A stretch of 39,010 bases of DNA from Chloroflexia bacterium (GCA_030446765.1 JAUJMR010000004.1:40798-79807); one strand, 5' to 3'; positions 17,121 to 26,679 are shown, counted from the stretch's first letter. Numbers and translations are program-made. The notes: generated by a model not told the origin, from the letters alone.

Positions 17121-17250
17121 CATACGGGCTCCGGCTGAATAGTAGCGCATCTGTCATTCCGAGCCTGCGATGAATCCGTTGGTCCAAGTGGATCGGTATC
17201 AGCCCCACACCGTTCGGGATGACAGGGCATCATTCAGCCGGATCGCGTAT
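17121..17250. repeat. Dispersed palindromic repeat, copy B
   Basis: Same element as copies A, C and D, in the orientation of copy A. It is bounded by a perfect outer inverted repeat, CCGGCTGAAT at 17131-17140 and ATTCAGCCGG at 17232-17241. The inner pair is TGTCATTCCGAGC and GTTCGGGATGACA. The core between them has diverged from the other copies. The 200 bases to its right (to about 17470) contain nothing I can assign. Confidence 0.75.
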
Positions 17251-17469
17251 CAGCCCCTGCCACCGCCGCGCCCCAGTCGCCCTGGCAATGGCGCGTCGGG
17301 CTCCTACGGAACTGGGGCTGAATGGAAAGCCACGTCCTCAGCGGAGCGGCAGGCTCGACACCCAATCGGTGTCAGACAGCAAGGCTCCTCTATGCGACTG
17401 GCCGCGAAGATGCCCTCCTGCACGCTCGCCACAGCAGCACGGTTGCGCCACCTCCGTCTGCCGCCGGTG

Positions 17470-18662
17470 AGCAGATCCTCACCGGTCGGCGGGATGCCCA
17501 AGACCCCAACTATCCCGCCCATGGCCGGTGAACCCCACTTGCGCGTATCCCACACGCCTTGGCAAGTCTGGCAACACACTCGACCGCCGGCATCCCGTCG
17601 GGCGCCGAAGCCCATCACCCCCGGACCAGCGCCTGCGGCCTCCTCGACGCACACCGCGGACTTCGGGGCCTCGGCGATATCCTGCAGGCGCGTCTCCAGG
17701 CCGTGCGCCGTCTCCTCGGTGGTCTCATCCGCCTGGCCGACTTCCTCGGTCCGGAACAGTCGCCCCCTTGCGCCAACCGCCCATTAGCACCTGCCCATCG
17801 GAGAACTGCCGGAAGTACTCGTAGCCGTAGTTGGCGTACGCGAGCGTCCTGGAGTATCCGCGTTGACGCTGCCGCGAGCAGCATCTGCGCGCGCGTCGGG
17901 AGCACGCGGCCCCGGAACAATGGGTGGAGCAGGGTCGGAGTACGCGTTCGTGGCCAGCAGCGCGTGGCCCGCACCGCAGTCCGCGGCAAGGCGGGAGCGT
18001 AGAGCCACAACGCAACCATCGGAGTGCCGCCAGCGCGTACACCTCTTGACGTGTGTCTCTCCGTCGAAGAGCAGCGTCGCGCCGGACGCCGCGAGCATGA
18101 CCTCCGTGAAGCGGGCTGGGTCGATACTATCAATGTCCTGTGGCTGTTCGAATCCTGCAGGAGGCTATTCCCCCGCCGAAGAGGGTCGGTCGCGTGGAAT
18201 ACGGCGGCAAGGCCATCCGCGGCCATCACCCAATCGGTGTCAGCAAGTTGCAGATGCCCTCCGCAGCTTCGGCATCGTCGATCACGAGCAGGAGCGAGCC
18301 GCACGCCTCGTATGGGAGATCCAGTTCGTCGTGCAGCGCGCGCGAGCGGCGGCCATTGGCCAGGGTGCGCTGCCAGGCGGATCGGGCAGGAACGGTGCGG
18401 CCGTGCCGCTCGATCGCGGTGTGATAGTACTCCCCGAGGCCGGTGAGGGCCATCCCGGCGTTCCTGCCCGTGGCCCCCGCCGCAGGGAAGCGGGCCTCCA
18501 GGGCGCGGCACGACAATGGGTGGAGCAGGGGAGAGACGTCGAGCCCCTGGCGTGGAGAGCGCGAGCGCAAGGTAGGCGCCGACCACCCCCGCGCCGACGA
18601 TCGCCACGTCGCACGTGATGTGGCGCTGGCCGCTACCTGTCCTGCCAGACGGACACCGTCAC
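17470..18662 (-). pseudogene. FAD-dependent amine/amino-acid oxidase (DAO family), many frameshifts
   Basis: Starts at GTG 18662 with AGGAGG seven bases upstream. Pieces in changing frames read HITCDVAIVGAGVVGAYLAL (the GxGxxG dinucleotide motif), ATGRNAGMALTGLGEYYHTA, LDLPYEACGSLLLVIDD, EVMLAASGATLLFDGETHV and YANYGYEYFRQFSDGQVLMGGWRKG. The 3' part reads RWSGVMGF, DGMPAV and VGYAQVGFTGHG, the C-terminal FAD-binding signature of the DAO family. The whole is about the normal length of a 370-400-residue flavoenzyme oxidising an amine. More than six frame changes are needed, more than in any other gene here, and its 5' end has a damaged second copy next door, so true decay is possible alongside base-calling errors. 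Confidence 0.65.
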
Positions 18663-18699
18663 AGTTGTACCTCCTGCAGCCCTTTCAGCAGCGTCGCTC

Positions 18700-18990
18700 C
18701 AGCGCGGTATTGTACCGCACCCCCACGAGCAGCCGTGTCCGATGGCAGGTGCGCGCTGCGCGGCGGATAAGCTGGACGGAGCCGAGTCGCGGTGTGATTT
18801 GACCGGCCACCCTGCCGCGGTTCGTCGGCGGGTCAACAGCCCACGTGCCCCTTGAGAGCGCGGCCGCGTAGGCGCCGAAGGCCGACGATCGCCCTCGCAC
18901 GTGATGTGGCGCTGGCGCGTGCCACGGCTGTTCCTGGCCCTTTCAGCAGCGTCGCTCCGCAGGGGCCACCACAGTGTCCGATTGCGATCC
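18700..18990 (-). pseudogene. Damaged duplicate of the 5' end of the DAO gene
   Basis: The stretch TCGCACGTGATGTGGCGCTG occurs at about 18609 and again near 18894, and CCCTTTCAGCAGCGTCGCTCC at about 18680 and 18938. The intervening minus-strand frame contains FGAYAAALS, comparable to VGAYLALALS of the DAO start. Gene start, upstream region and tail of an adjacent copy are thus repeated about 260-285 bases apart, consistent with a former tandem paralogue reduced to a scrap. Confidence 0.5.
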
Positions 18991-19028
18991 GCTGACTCGA
19001 GTCCAGCGCGCGATGCTTGAGGTCGGCC

Positions 19029-20408
19029 CTACAAGGCCCGCGCCCTCCGCCAGGAGGCCAGGAGGCGCGCGCCACGGCTGTTGTCCGCGACGATGGACAG
19101 TTCGTTAGTGCGACCGCGAGGGGTCCGCATCGCCGGGGCGGGGAAACCGAGCGCCGCGTCGTCCACGACCAGCACCCAGTCTGGACCGCCTCCGGGTGGG
19201 CTGAAGCTCGCCCGGGCCTGCTTGTCGATCACGCCGATGGAGCGCGCGGTGCCCGTGCGCGGATCGTACCAGTAGCCGACCAGGCGCTCACCCGAGAGCC
19301 TGGTGAGGTCCAGCTCGACCGGCCTGCCCGATGGCAGATAGATGAGCGCATACCTGCCGTTGGCATCCCGCGTCGCGCGCACATGGTGCGTCCCGGCACC
19401 CACCTCCGACGCGATCAGCGACTGGTCGGGGATGCGCTCCAGGAACGGGCGGGAATGGAGCAGGGCGCGAGCGTGCTGCATCTGGTCAGAGCCCGGCAGA
19501 TGCAGCGCCTCGTACCAGGGACGCCGCGCCCACAGCAGGGGTTCCCGCCCCTGGCGCCACATCTGCCAGATCGAGTTACAGCCATAGGTGTGCCCGTGCG
19601 CCCCCGCGAACAGCGCCCAGTAGAGCGACTTGCGCGCCTCATAATCGTCGAGGTACCCGCCGTCGAGGGTGTGTAGCCCATCGGGCATGTCCTCGTAGCC
19701 GGGCTCGGCGTCCATACACGGGCTCGCGGGCTCGCGCGCGTAATCGGCCTCGATGAACCTCCAGTTCTCGGAGTTGCGCTTGTGCCGCTCTGGGACATGT
19801 GCAGGTCCAGCCAGGGCTCCTCACGTACTCCGCCGACGAGTGCGGCCCCCAGGTATGGAAGCCCATCAGGTGTCGCCCGCCATCGCCCCCGCGCACACCC
19901 TCGGCCATGGCGCGCACGATCGCACGATGGGCTTCGGTTTCTGTCGGGCGGTCGCCGCCAAGGATCAGATGATGGGCCGATCCGCGTACCGGCGCCAAGG
20001 AAGGTTCCGTAGGCGCGGGCGTTGTCCGGCGTGAATATCTCCGGTCCGATGCCCCACTTGCGGTTCCACTTGTCGCCCCAGGTCGGCAGCAGGCCGATAT
20101 GGAGGCCGGTGAACTGCCGCGTCAACGACATCGTCGACATGCGCAAAGTAGGCCTCGTTGGGTCGCGAGGGTCGTCGTCAATGAGCGGGATGTCGCCCCG
20201 CGTGTTCGGCGTGTGCAGGCCGTCGATCTCGGCGAGCGCGACGGCCTGGACCACCGTGAATCGCTTCGCCGCGCGATCGCGCAGGTAGTGCTCCGCCTCC
20301 TCCAGGGTGCAGCGATGAAAAAGCTCCCACGCCGTGTCGCCGAGATAGAAGAACGGGGTGCCATCATCGTGCACCAGAAAACCGCCGATTCTGGCTAACC
20401 TTCAACAT
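19029..20408 (-). CDS. DUF4038 glycoside-hydrolase-like protein (several frameshifts)
   Basis: Joined frames give a roughly 455-residue protein of the DUF4038/apiosidase-like group, a TIM-barrel glycosidase fold. Start ATG 20408 has GGAGGG upstream. After a T-run break near 20383 the protein reads [20 protein letters not shown] and [17 protein letters not shown], then [53 protein letters not shown], and [13 protein letters not shown] with [16 protein letters not shown]. The C-terminal part ([30 protein letters not shown]) is the beta domain normally found with DUF4038. At least four breaks lie before about 19760 in reading order and the last 230 residues are clean. The substrate is probably a plant-type glycoside by family analogy. 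No signal peptide is visible. Confidence 0.75.
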
Positions 20409-20803
20409 ACGCCTTGCTCCCTCCTTGCACTCCGCCGATGTCGAGTTGCAAACCGTCTTCAGGCCGCACGCCCTCGCGCGTAGCTGCTGCAGGACTGTGG
20501 CCAGCCAAGCAAGTGCAAGCGATTCCAAGTGCGCTGCGCCAAGTTGACGCTACCGATCGCCTCAGGATCAGAGGGGGACGGCCCACCACACTTTCAGTGG
20601 GGTACCTCCGAAAACAGCATACGAGAGGTTTGTGGGGCGGGGGACCGGAGAATGGGGTGCCGTAGGTGCATGCGCCAATCGCACACCCGACGCCTCGCGG
20701 AAGCCCTGTCACTACAGACGGAGGCGTCGAATCCGCTACTATGAGTGCTCCAAAGCAGGACGTTCTCATTCGGATTCAAACTGCTGTAGCGATGGGCAAC
20801 TGA
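20409..20803. other. Intergenic stretch with no gene recognised
   Basis: About 395 bases between divergent genes. I see no convincing frame on either strand, no copy of the dispersed repeat and no clear promoter. It probably contains the promoters for the DUF4038 gene and for trkH. Confidence 0.45.
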
Positions 20804-22219
20804 GTGGCAGATAGCAGGTACAGGCGCAAGCCAGGGGGATCGGGGTGGTCCGGGTCGCAAAGCCTCTGAACGAGACAGTGCAGACCGGGGGACCAAGGTA
20901 CGGAGGCGCGGGCGCAAGCCGGCTCTGGTGTTCGTCGCCGGCTTCGCAGCCCTCATCATGCTGGGAACCATACTATTGAGCTTGCCCGCGGCGAGCCGAA
21001 GTGGCGAGAGGACGAGCCTAGTCGACGCCCTGTTCACGGCCACTTCCGCCGTGTGCGTGACGGGACTCGTCGTCGTCGACACGGCGACTCATTGACCCCG
21101 TTCGGGCAGGTGGTGATCTAGGGCTCATTCAGCTCGGCGGCTTCGGATTCATGACATCATCCATCGCGCTCCTCCTGCTCATCGGGCGGCGTCCCCGGCT
21201 GCGGGAGCGAATGCTGGCTGGGGAGTCCATGGGCGCGGGTACGCTTGGAGGCGCCGGCGACTCGTCAGGCGAGTGGCGGTTGCGACCGCGATCATCGAGT
21301 TGATCGGGGCAGTGATACTGCTGCTCGCTTTCTCCAGGCATAACTCATGGGGCATCTCCTCCTGGTGGGGGCTCTTCCACAGCGTTTCGGCCTTCAATAA
21401 CGCCGGGTTCGATCTTCAGGCGAGTTCCGAAGTGTGACGGCATACCAGCAGGACTGGCCGGTGCTTGTACCGCTTGCGGGACTGATCATCCTCGGGGGCA
21501 TCAGTTACACCGTGATGGCGGATGTGGCTGGGCGGCGATCCTGGCGGCGCCTCTCGGTCGACACGAAACTCATCCTCAGCACCTCCGCCGTGCTGCTGCT
21601 TGTCGGGACCGCGCTGATGCTGATAACCGAGGCCGCGAACCCGTCGACGCTCGGATCCATGACCTGGCCCGATCAGTTCCTGAACGCTGCCTTCCACAGT
21701 GTCTCGTTGCGCACCGCTGGCTTCAACACTGTCCCGCTGTCCGAGCTACGCGAACCGACTCTGTTCTTCAACATGGCGCTGATGTTTATCGGGGGCATCC
21801 GGCTCAACGGCGGTGGCATCAAGGTGCAGACCTTCAGCCTGCTCTTCTTCGCCATCCTTGCGAGCATTCGCGGGAGCGACTATGTCGTCGCCTTCGGGCG
21901 AGAGATTCCACACGCCCAGGTCTACCGAGCGCTCTCCGTTGCGTTGCTCGCGGTTGCCATAGTGTTCGCGGTGGCACTGACCCTGAGCATTACGGAGCCG
22001 TTCGATTTCACCGACGTGTTCTTCGAGGCCGTCTCGGCATTCGGGACGGTCGGTCTGAGCACGGGTATCACGCCCGAGCTCGGTATCTGGGGAGGCTCAT
22101 CGTGATCGCGACGATGTTCGTTGGCCGCCTGGGCCCCCTGACGCTGGTGCTCGCCCTGGCGGCACGCGCGGACAGGCCGAATTACCGATATGCGTCGAAT
22201 TACATGCAAGATAGGCTGA
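20804..22219 (+). CDS. trkH: TrkH/KtrB potassium transporter membrane subunit (several frameshifts)
   Basis: Reassembled from several frames: [20 protein letters not shown] and [20 protein letters not shown] (first pore loop, TSAVCVTG), [31 protein letters not shown] (second filter, FNNAGF), [14 protein letters not shown] (third filter, RTAGFN), then IGG and [13 protein letters not shown] (fourth filter) and [20 protein letters not shown]. The fourth filter reads IRLN in place of A-S-G-S-T only because two one-base losses flank it; shifting frame between them gives GASGST. Other breaks lie near 21094, 21118, 21245, 21435 and 22096. TrkH/KtrB forms the K+ channel-like subunit gated by TrkA/KtrA, encoded next. 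Start at GTG 20804 is tentative. Confidence 0.83.
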
Positions 22220-22224
22220 GAGGA

Positions 22225-22872
22225 GTGCTTGGTGCCACACAGGTCATCGTCCGGATTGGGACGGTTCGGCAGCGCCGCAGCCCTGGAGCTGGAACGCCTC
22301 GGTCACGAGGTCCTGGCGGTCGATATGGATATACGGGCGGTGGATGAGATCGCCGATCACGTCACCCAGGCCGTGCGCGCCGACGCCACCGATCCCGAGG
22401 CGCTCCAAGAGCTGGGCGCCCAGGACTTCGATGCGGCTATCGTCGGGACGAGCAGCGACCAGCGGGCGAGTATCTTCATGACCGTGCTCTGAAACGCATG
22501 GGGATGCGTTTCGTGCTGGCGAAGGCCCAGGACGCGCTGCACGGGGACATACTCAAGATGGTCGGCGCGGATCGGGTGGTTTTTCCGGAGCGCGAGACCG
22601 GGACGAGGGTGGCTCATAGCTTCAGCATGTCCATGGTCGTGGACTACTTCGAGGTGGCCCCAGGTTACGGCATGGAGAAGCTGACCACAATTGCGTTCAC
22701 CGGCAAGACCCTGCAGGACCTCGACCTGCGCGGGCGCTATGGCGTCACACCGATCTTCCTGCGGCGCGGGGACAAGGTCACCGTGAACCCACATCCTCAC
22801 GAGCGGCTGGAGGCGGGTGACGAGCCAACTATCGCCGGGCCGGATGAACGCCTGGAGAAGCTCCGCCCCTAA
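22225..22872 (+). CDS. trkA: TrkA/KtrA potassium uptake regulatory subunit (two frameshifts)
   Basis: Begins within a few bases of the trkH stop. The RCK N-domain reads QVIV, then after a one-base break GLGRFGSAAALELERLGHEV (GxGxxG nucleotide motif), AVDMDIRAVDEIADHV and AVRADATDPEALQELG. A second break at GTGCTCTGAAAC near 22488 hides VLLKRMGMRFVLAKAQDA. The clean remainder carries the RCK C-domain (EVAPGYGMEKLTTIAFTG, GVTPIFLRRGDKVTVNP). It gates TrkH/KtrB in response to ATP/ADP or NAD(H). The start codon is unsure: GTG 22225 is very near the GAGAGG, and GTG 22232 lies in a frame lacking the first strand. Confidence 0.83.
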
Positions 22873-23111
22873 CCTCTGGTTCTAACCACCCGAGGAAAGG
22901 CACGGTGCCGTTCCTGCTGTGCAAGCGACGCTTCGCCCAAGATCCTTGGATACACGACCCTGAACGGGGCTGAGGGCCGGTTGCCTTCGTATGTCGCGTG
23001 GTAGTATGGAACGCTGGCGTTCGCCGCTCCATGCGGAAGCCAGTTGTCGCGTGATACTGCCGGAGGGCGAACACACCCATAAGCGACACCACACTAGAGA
23101 ACCCGACAGTG

Positions 23112-24228
23112 ATGCAGCCCTTGCCCGACGGGTATACCGTGCGGCCCGCGGAGCCGGCGGATGTCGACGCCGTGCTCGAGCTTGTCACGGCGTGCGACCT
23201 CGTGGATTACGGCGAGCCGGACTACACGCGAAGATCTGCTGGAAGAGTGGGAAGGGGTGGGGCTACCCACCGACTCCTGGCTGGTTCACGCCCCGAGCGG
23301 GCAGCTGGCGGGCTACATGAAGCTCAGCCACCGCAATCACGTCAGCTTCGAAGCAGACGGGTACGTGCATCCCGACCAACAGGGCAGAGGTATCGGCACG
23401 CACATCGTCGAGCGTGCGGCGTCGCGGGCTCGCGAGCTGGTCCCCCTCGCACCACCGGGGATACGCCCCACGCTCGGCTTTGCTACCAACAGCGCCAACG
23501 AGCAGGCCGCATCATTGCTGCGGGCGCGGGGCTACACGCTTGCCCGCCGCTTCTGGCGCATGGCCATCGAGATGGACGCCCCGCCGAGCCCACCGGAACT
23601 CGCCACTGGGATCACGATCCGGACTGTCCGGGACGGCGAGGAGTACCGGCCAATCTATGAGGCGCAGCAGGAGTCCTTCCGGGACCATTGGGGCTTCGTG
23701 CCGCGTCCATTCGAGTCGTGGATGCGCCGGACGATGGGCCCGAGCTTCGACCCCAGCTTATGGTTTCTCGCCGAAGAGGGTGGAGAGATCGCCGGGATGG
23801 CGCTCTGCACGACGTTTCTCGAACAGGGGTGGGTGCAGACACTGGGCGTGCGCAAACCATGGCGACGGCGGGGAGTGGCCCTCGCGCTGCTGCGGCACGC
23901 ATTCGGGGAGTTCTACCAGCGCGGGCGGCGCACGGTGGCGCTCGGCGTGGACTCCGAGAGCCCGACGGGCGCGACCAAGCTGTACGAGAAGGCGGGGATG
24001 CGCGTGATACGCCAGTTCGACATCCACCACCTGGAGCTGCGGCCCGGGCGTGAGCCCACAGGATCCCGAGGAGTAGCGGCATTCAGCCGTCGCGGTGCCG
24101 GCATGCGGCGGCGTTCGATTGAACGCCCCTACCGGTCATCACAATGGAGTCCTTCCGGACAATTGGTATACCCAATCCGGGAGAGCGGTGTCCCGCCGGT
24201 GCCAGCTGTTTATACGCAATCTGCATGA
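23112..24228 (+). CDS. Tandem GNAT N-acetyltransferase (one frameshift)
   Basis: A protein of about 350 residues with two GNAT domains, as in MshD-like double acetyltransferases. Domain 1: YTVRPAEPADVDAVLELV, then after a one-base break near 23230, YVHPDQQGRGIGTHIVERA, which carries the acetyl-CoA pyrophosphate loop Q-x-x-G-x-G. Domain 2: ITIRTVRDGEEYRPIYEA, TLGVRKPWRRRGVALALLRHAF (R-R-R-G-V-A loop) and GVDSESPTGATKLYEKAGM. The last 45 residues are not conserved-looking: the frame runs into dispersed repeat copy C and stops inside it, so the natural end may lie near 24060. ATG 23112 directly follows a GTG. The substrate is unknown. Confidence 0.8.
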
Positions 24229-24338
24229 ACAACGGTGCACGTCGTCCCGAACGCAGTAAGGGATCCGTAGCCCGGTCCACGGATTCCTCGCACGCTCGGA
24301 AGGACATACCCACCACCGTTCAGTCGGGGTCCGTCTCA
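24211..24338. repeat. Dispersed palindromic repeat, copy C
   Basis: Same orientation as copy D, inverted to A and B. It contains CGTCCCGAACGCAGTAAGG, GATCCGTAGCCC and CACGGATTCCTCGCACGCTC. Its left end supplies the stop of the GNAT frame and its right end overlaps the TGA of the DUF2089 gene at 24336-24338, so the element sits exactly between two convergent genes. Confidence 0.75.
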
Positions 24339-24698
24339 CTCACCGCGGAGGGCGCGCATGGCTTCCTCGAACGGGATCTCGCCTGCCTGGAAGCGCTCGA
24401 GTATCGCCAGTCGGTCCGGACGCGGCTGCGGCTCGGGCTGCCCGCCGAGCGCGGCGACGATGTCATCGAGCCGGTTGCGCGCGGTGTTGTACGCGATGCC
24501 GAGCTCCGCGGCGAGCTTCTGCACGTTGCCACGATACCGGACGAGCTGGCCTGCGAACTCGAACTGCTCTGGCGTAAGGCGGCCGACCCAACCGAGACTG
24601 AAGCTCCCCTCGATTACGACGCCGCTCTGGGGACACTCCAGCCTCGTCACGATGAGCTCACCACCGCTCGCGGGGTCGCGGGTAAGCAGGGGATACAT
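24336..24698 (-). CDS. DUF2089 family protein
   Basis: A 120-residue protein. Residues 1-30 (MYPLLTRDPASGGELIVTR) correspond to the zinc-ribbon region of DUF2089 but retain only one cysteine, so metal binding is probably lost. The conserved core follows: LTPEQFEFAGQLVRYRGN, then VQKLAAELGIAYNTARNRLD, a helix-turn-helix. The C-terminus, LAILERFQAGEIPFEEAMRALRG, is a short SHOCT-like helical hairpin that also opens both upstream repeat proteins. The DNA-binding appearance suggests a regulator of the operon. ATG 24698 lacks a strong ribosome site, which fits translational coupling to the preceding repeat gene. Confidence 0.78.
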   Translation of the reverse strand: MYPLLTRDPASGGELIVTRLECPQSGVVIEGSFSLGWVGRLTPEQFEFAGQLVRYRGNVQKLAAELGIAYNTARNRLDDIVAALGGQPEPQPRPDRLAILERFQAGEIPFEEAMRALRGE

Positions 24699-24727
24699 CA
24701 CATGCTTCGCGTCCCACGCCTGCGGAC

Positions 24728-25445
24728 TCAACACCGAAGTCGCGCATCTCACGCACGTACTCGGAGTTCACGCCGTGCATGCGCATCTCCGTCAGTTGGC
24801 CCAGGGACAGGCCATCGAGTCCTTCAGCGCGCATCTCACGCACGTACTCGGCGGTTACCCCGTGCATGCGCGCTCGACAAGCTCGCGTATGGTGAGGTTA
24901 GAAGCCCGCCTCGGCCATCTCACGGATGTAGTGCGCGGTGACCCCGTGCATGCGCGCCTCGATCAGGTCATCCAGCGAGAGATCGGGGTAGCCCGCCGCG
25001 TGCATCTCGCTCATGAACGCTGGGGCTCACGCCGTGCATGCGCATCTCCACTAACTTCTCGAACGGTAGTCCCTGCAGACCAATCGACTGCATCTCCCGG
25101 ACAAATCCGGCATGCACCCCGTGCATCCCGGCCTCGATCAACTGGTCGACGGCCAGGCCAGGATAGCCAGCATCGGCCAACTCCTGTCTGAGCCTGGCGT
25201 CCACGCCGTGGCTGCGCATCTGGATCATGCGCTCGATGTCTGGCCCGCGAAACTGCTCGCGCGCCCGGTGCCCTCGGTGCGGTGTGTGCGACTGCCAGTC
25301 CGGCGGCGCCTCGCGGGGGCCGTGCTCCGCGTGGCGGGGCTGCTCTCGCGCGGTGCCGAGCAACTCCAGAAACTGGTTCGCCTGCTCGGGTGTGATGGTG
25401 CCCTCGGCGAGCATTTCCCAGCACCTTCCTTCGCTCCTCTTCCAT
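24728..25445 (-). CDS. HGV-repeat protein B (frameshifted)
   Basis: ATG 25445 has AAGGAGG eight bases upstream, 17 bases after the stop of repeat protein A. After an early break near 25413 it reads EMLAEGTITPEQANQFLELL (SHOCT-like motif), a polar linker, then about six units of ~29 residues. Each unit resembles LAVDQLIEAGMHGVHAGFV plus REMQSIGLQG. Later units are LPFEKLVEMRMHGVSPAFM, LSLDDLIEARMHGVTAHYI, LTIRELVERMHGVTAEYV and LSLGQLTEMRMHGVNSEYV. Breaks are near 25020 and near 24898, where the present frame has a TAA, with probable true end at TGA near 24728. The pattern implies a two-helix solenoid repeat for protein contact. It is a paralogue of A; function unknown. Confidence 0.68.
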
Positions 25446-25461
25446 GATCTGTTCCTCCTTG

Positions 25462-26170
25462 TTACCGCTTCTGTATCGAATCGATTAGCTCCATGAGATC
25501 GGCATCCATCCCCGCGCGCTTGAGCTTGATCACCTTGCCGACCGTCAGGTTCTCGAAGCCCAGATTCCGCATCTCGTCGACGAATGCTTTGTCGATGCGT
25601 GAGGGCGCGGAACTCGATGAGCTGATCGAGGGTGGGCTGAGGCAGCCCCAGTTGCGCGATCTCGGCGGTCAGCGGGGCCAACTGCTCCGGCGAGACCTCG
25701 TGAATGCGTGCCGCGACGAGCTGGCGTGGAGTGACGGGACCGTAGCCGAGGTCCTGTGCCGCGCCGATAAAGTCGCGGACAAACGCGGGCTCCGCACCGT
25801 GGACGCGCATAGCGATGAGGTCGTCGACCGGGACAGGCGCGATCCCCGCTGCCTGCAGCGCTCGGATGTACTCGGCGGTGACATTATGGATACGCGCGGC
25901 AACCAGCTGGTCCGGCGTGAGACCGCTCAGTCCGGCTTCCTGCAAGCTGCGGACATACCCTGCGTGGACGCCGTGGATCTTGAACTGAATCACCTGATCG
26001 ACAGTCAGGCCCGATAGCGAGGCCCCGTCCGTCTCACCACCCGGTGCCGGTGGATCCGTCCGGGTACCGGCATTCCCACCGTCCTTCGTCCGCAACAGCC
26101 GCGCCGCCTCATCCGGGGTGATTGCACCCGCCGCTAACCGCTCCAACACACCCATACGACTGGTACTCAT
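25462..26170 (-). CDS. HGV-repeat protein A (one frameshift)
   Basis: First gene of a three-gene operon, start ATG 26170 with GAGGGGGAG upstream. Residues 6-27 form a SHOCT-like motif (VLERLAAGAITPDEAARLL). After a Gly/Pro-rich linker come about six helical repeats of 29-33 residues: LTVDQVIQFKIHGVHAGYV, LTPDQLVAARIHNVTAEYI, VPVDDLIAMRVHGAEPAFV, VTPRQLVAARIHEVSPEQL, then PTLDQLIEFRA. A break near 25598 follows, after which the frame reads RIDKAFVDEMRNLGFENL, a last degenerate unit (TVGKVIKLKRAGMDADLM) and the stop at 25462. No signal or membrane segment is seen, so it should be cytoplasmic. Similar HGV repeats occur in the C-termini of some BlaR1/M56-type proteins as I recall. Their role is unknown. 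Confidence 0.7.
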
Positions 26171-26219
26171 CGACTCCCCCTCAGCCGTTTGCGCTCACCC
26201 GTCTTGCAGAACTGGGTCT

Positions 26220-26247
26220 ATATTATCACTGAATCTCCAAAATTCAA
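26220..26247 (-). promoter_or_regulatory. Promoter of the HGV-repeat operon
   Basis: On the minus strand TTGAAT (26242-26247) and TAATAT (26220-26225) are 16 bases apart, giving a start near 26213 and a leader of about 43 bases. The surroundings are markedly AT-rich compared with the rest of the window. Confidence 0.45.
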
Positions 26248-26257
26248 TATCTTGATA

Positions 26258-26269
26258 GCAAATATTTGC
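26258..26269. promoter_or_regulatory. Palindrome upstream of the HGV operon promoter
   Basis: GCAAATATTTGC is a perfect 12-bp palindrome about 10 bases upstream of the -35 box, a position suited to an activator or repressor. The DUF2089 protein of the same operon is a candidate binder by inference only. Confidence 0.35.
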
Positions 26270-26284
26270 ATGATATAAGTAATC

Positions 26285-26679
26285 TTCACCAATCTGGAAA
26301 CATATTTTTGTTTGCATGGAAACCGTGAACATTGCGTCTACGGTGGTGCGGAGGAGAGTGAGCCGTTACATTCAATGGGAGTGCTGCGGCCCGCGGGTGG
26401 GCACAGAGACCCAGTCCTATCCAGATACGCGTTACCGCCCGATGCTGTAGAAAACGGTGTGGTCGGCAGCGATCGAAAGGGGCGCGAATGCCGGACTGCA
26501 TGAGGTGCGGCTTCGGTGGGCGCACTGTACTCAGGGTAGGCCTGCGAAGGCATAGCGAGCCGCAGCCTGCGGATAGGGCGCTACCAGCAGGCGAGGTTGG
26601 TTTTACTCGCCCGGTGCAAGACGAACCGGCCCGGCGCCCGGCTGCGGCCTCGCAGCGATACGCGCGGTCTCCTCCTGTT
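26285..26679. other. Intergenic stretch with no gene recognised
   Basis: About 395 bases between the HGV operon promoter region and the end of the MFS gene. Short frames exist on both strands but none has a plausible ribosome site plus recognisable content. No copy of the dispersed repeat is present. Confidence 0.45.
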
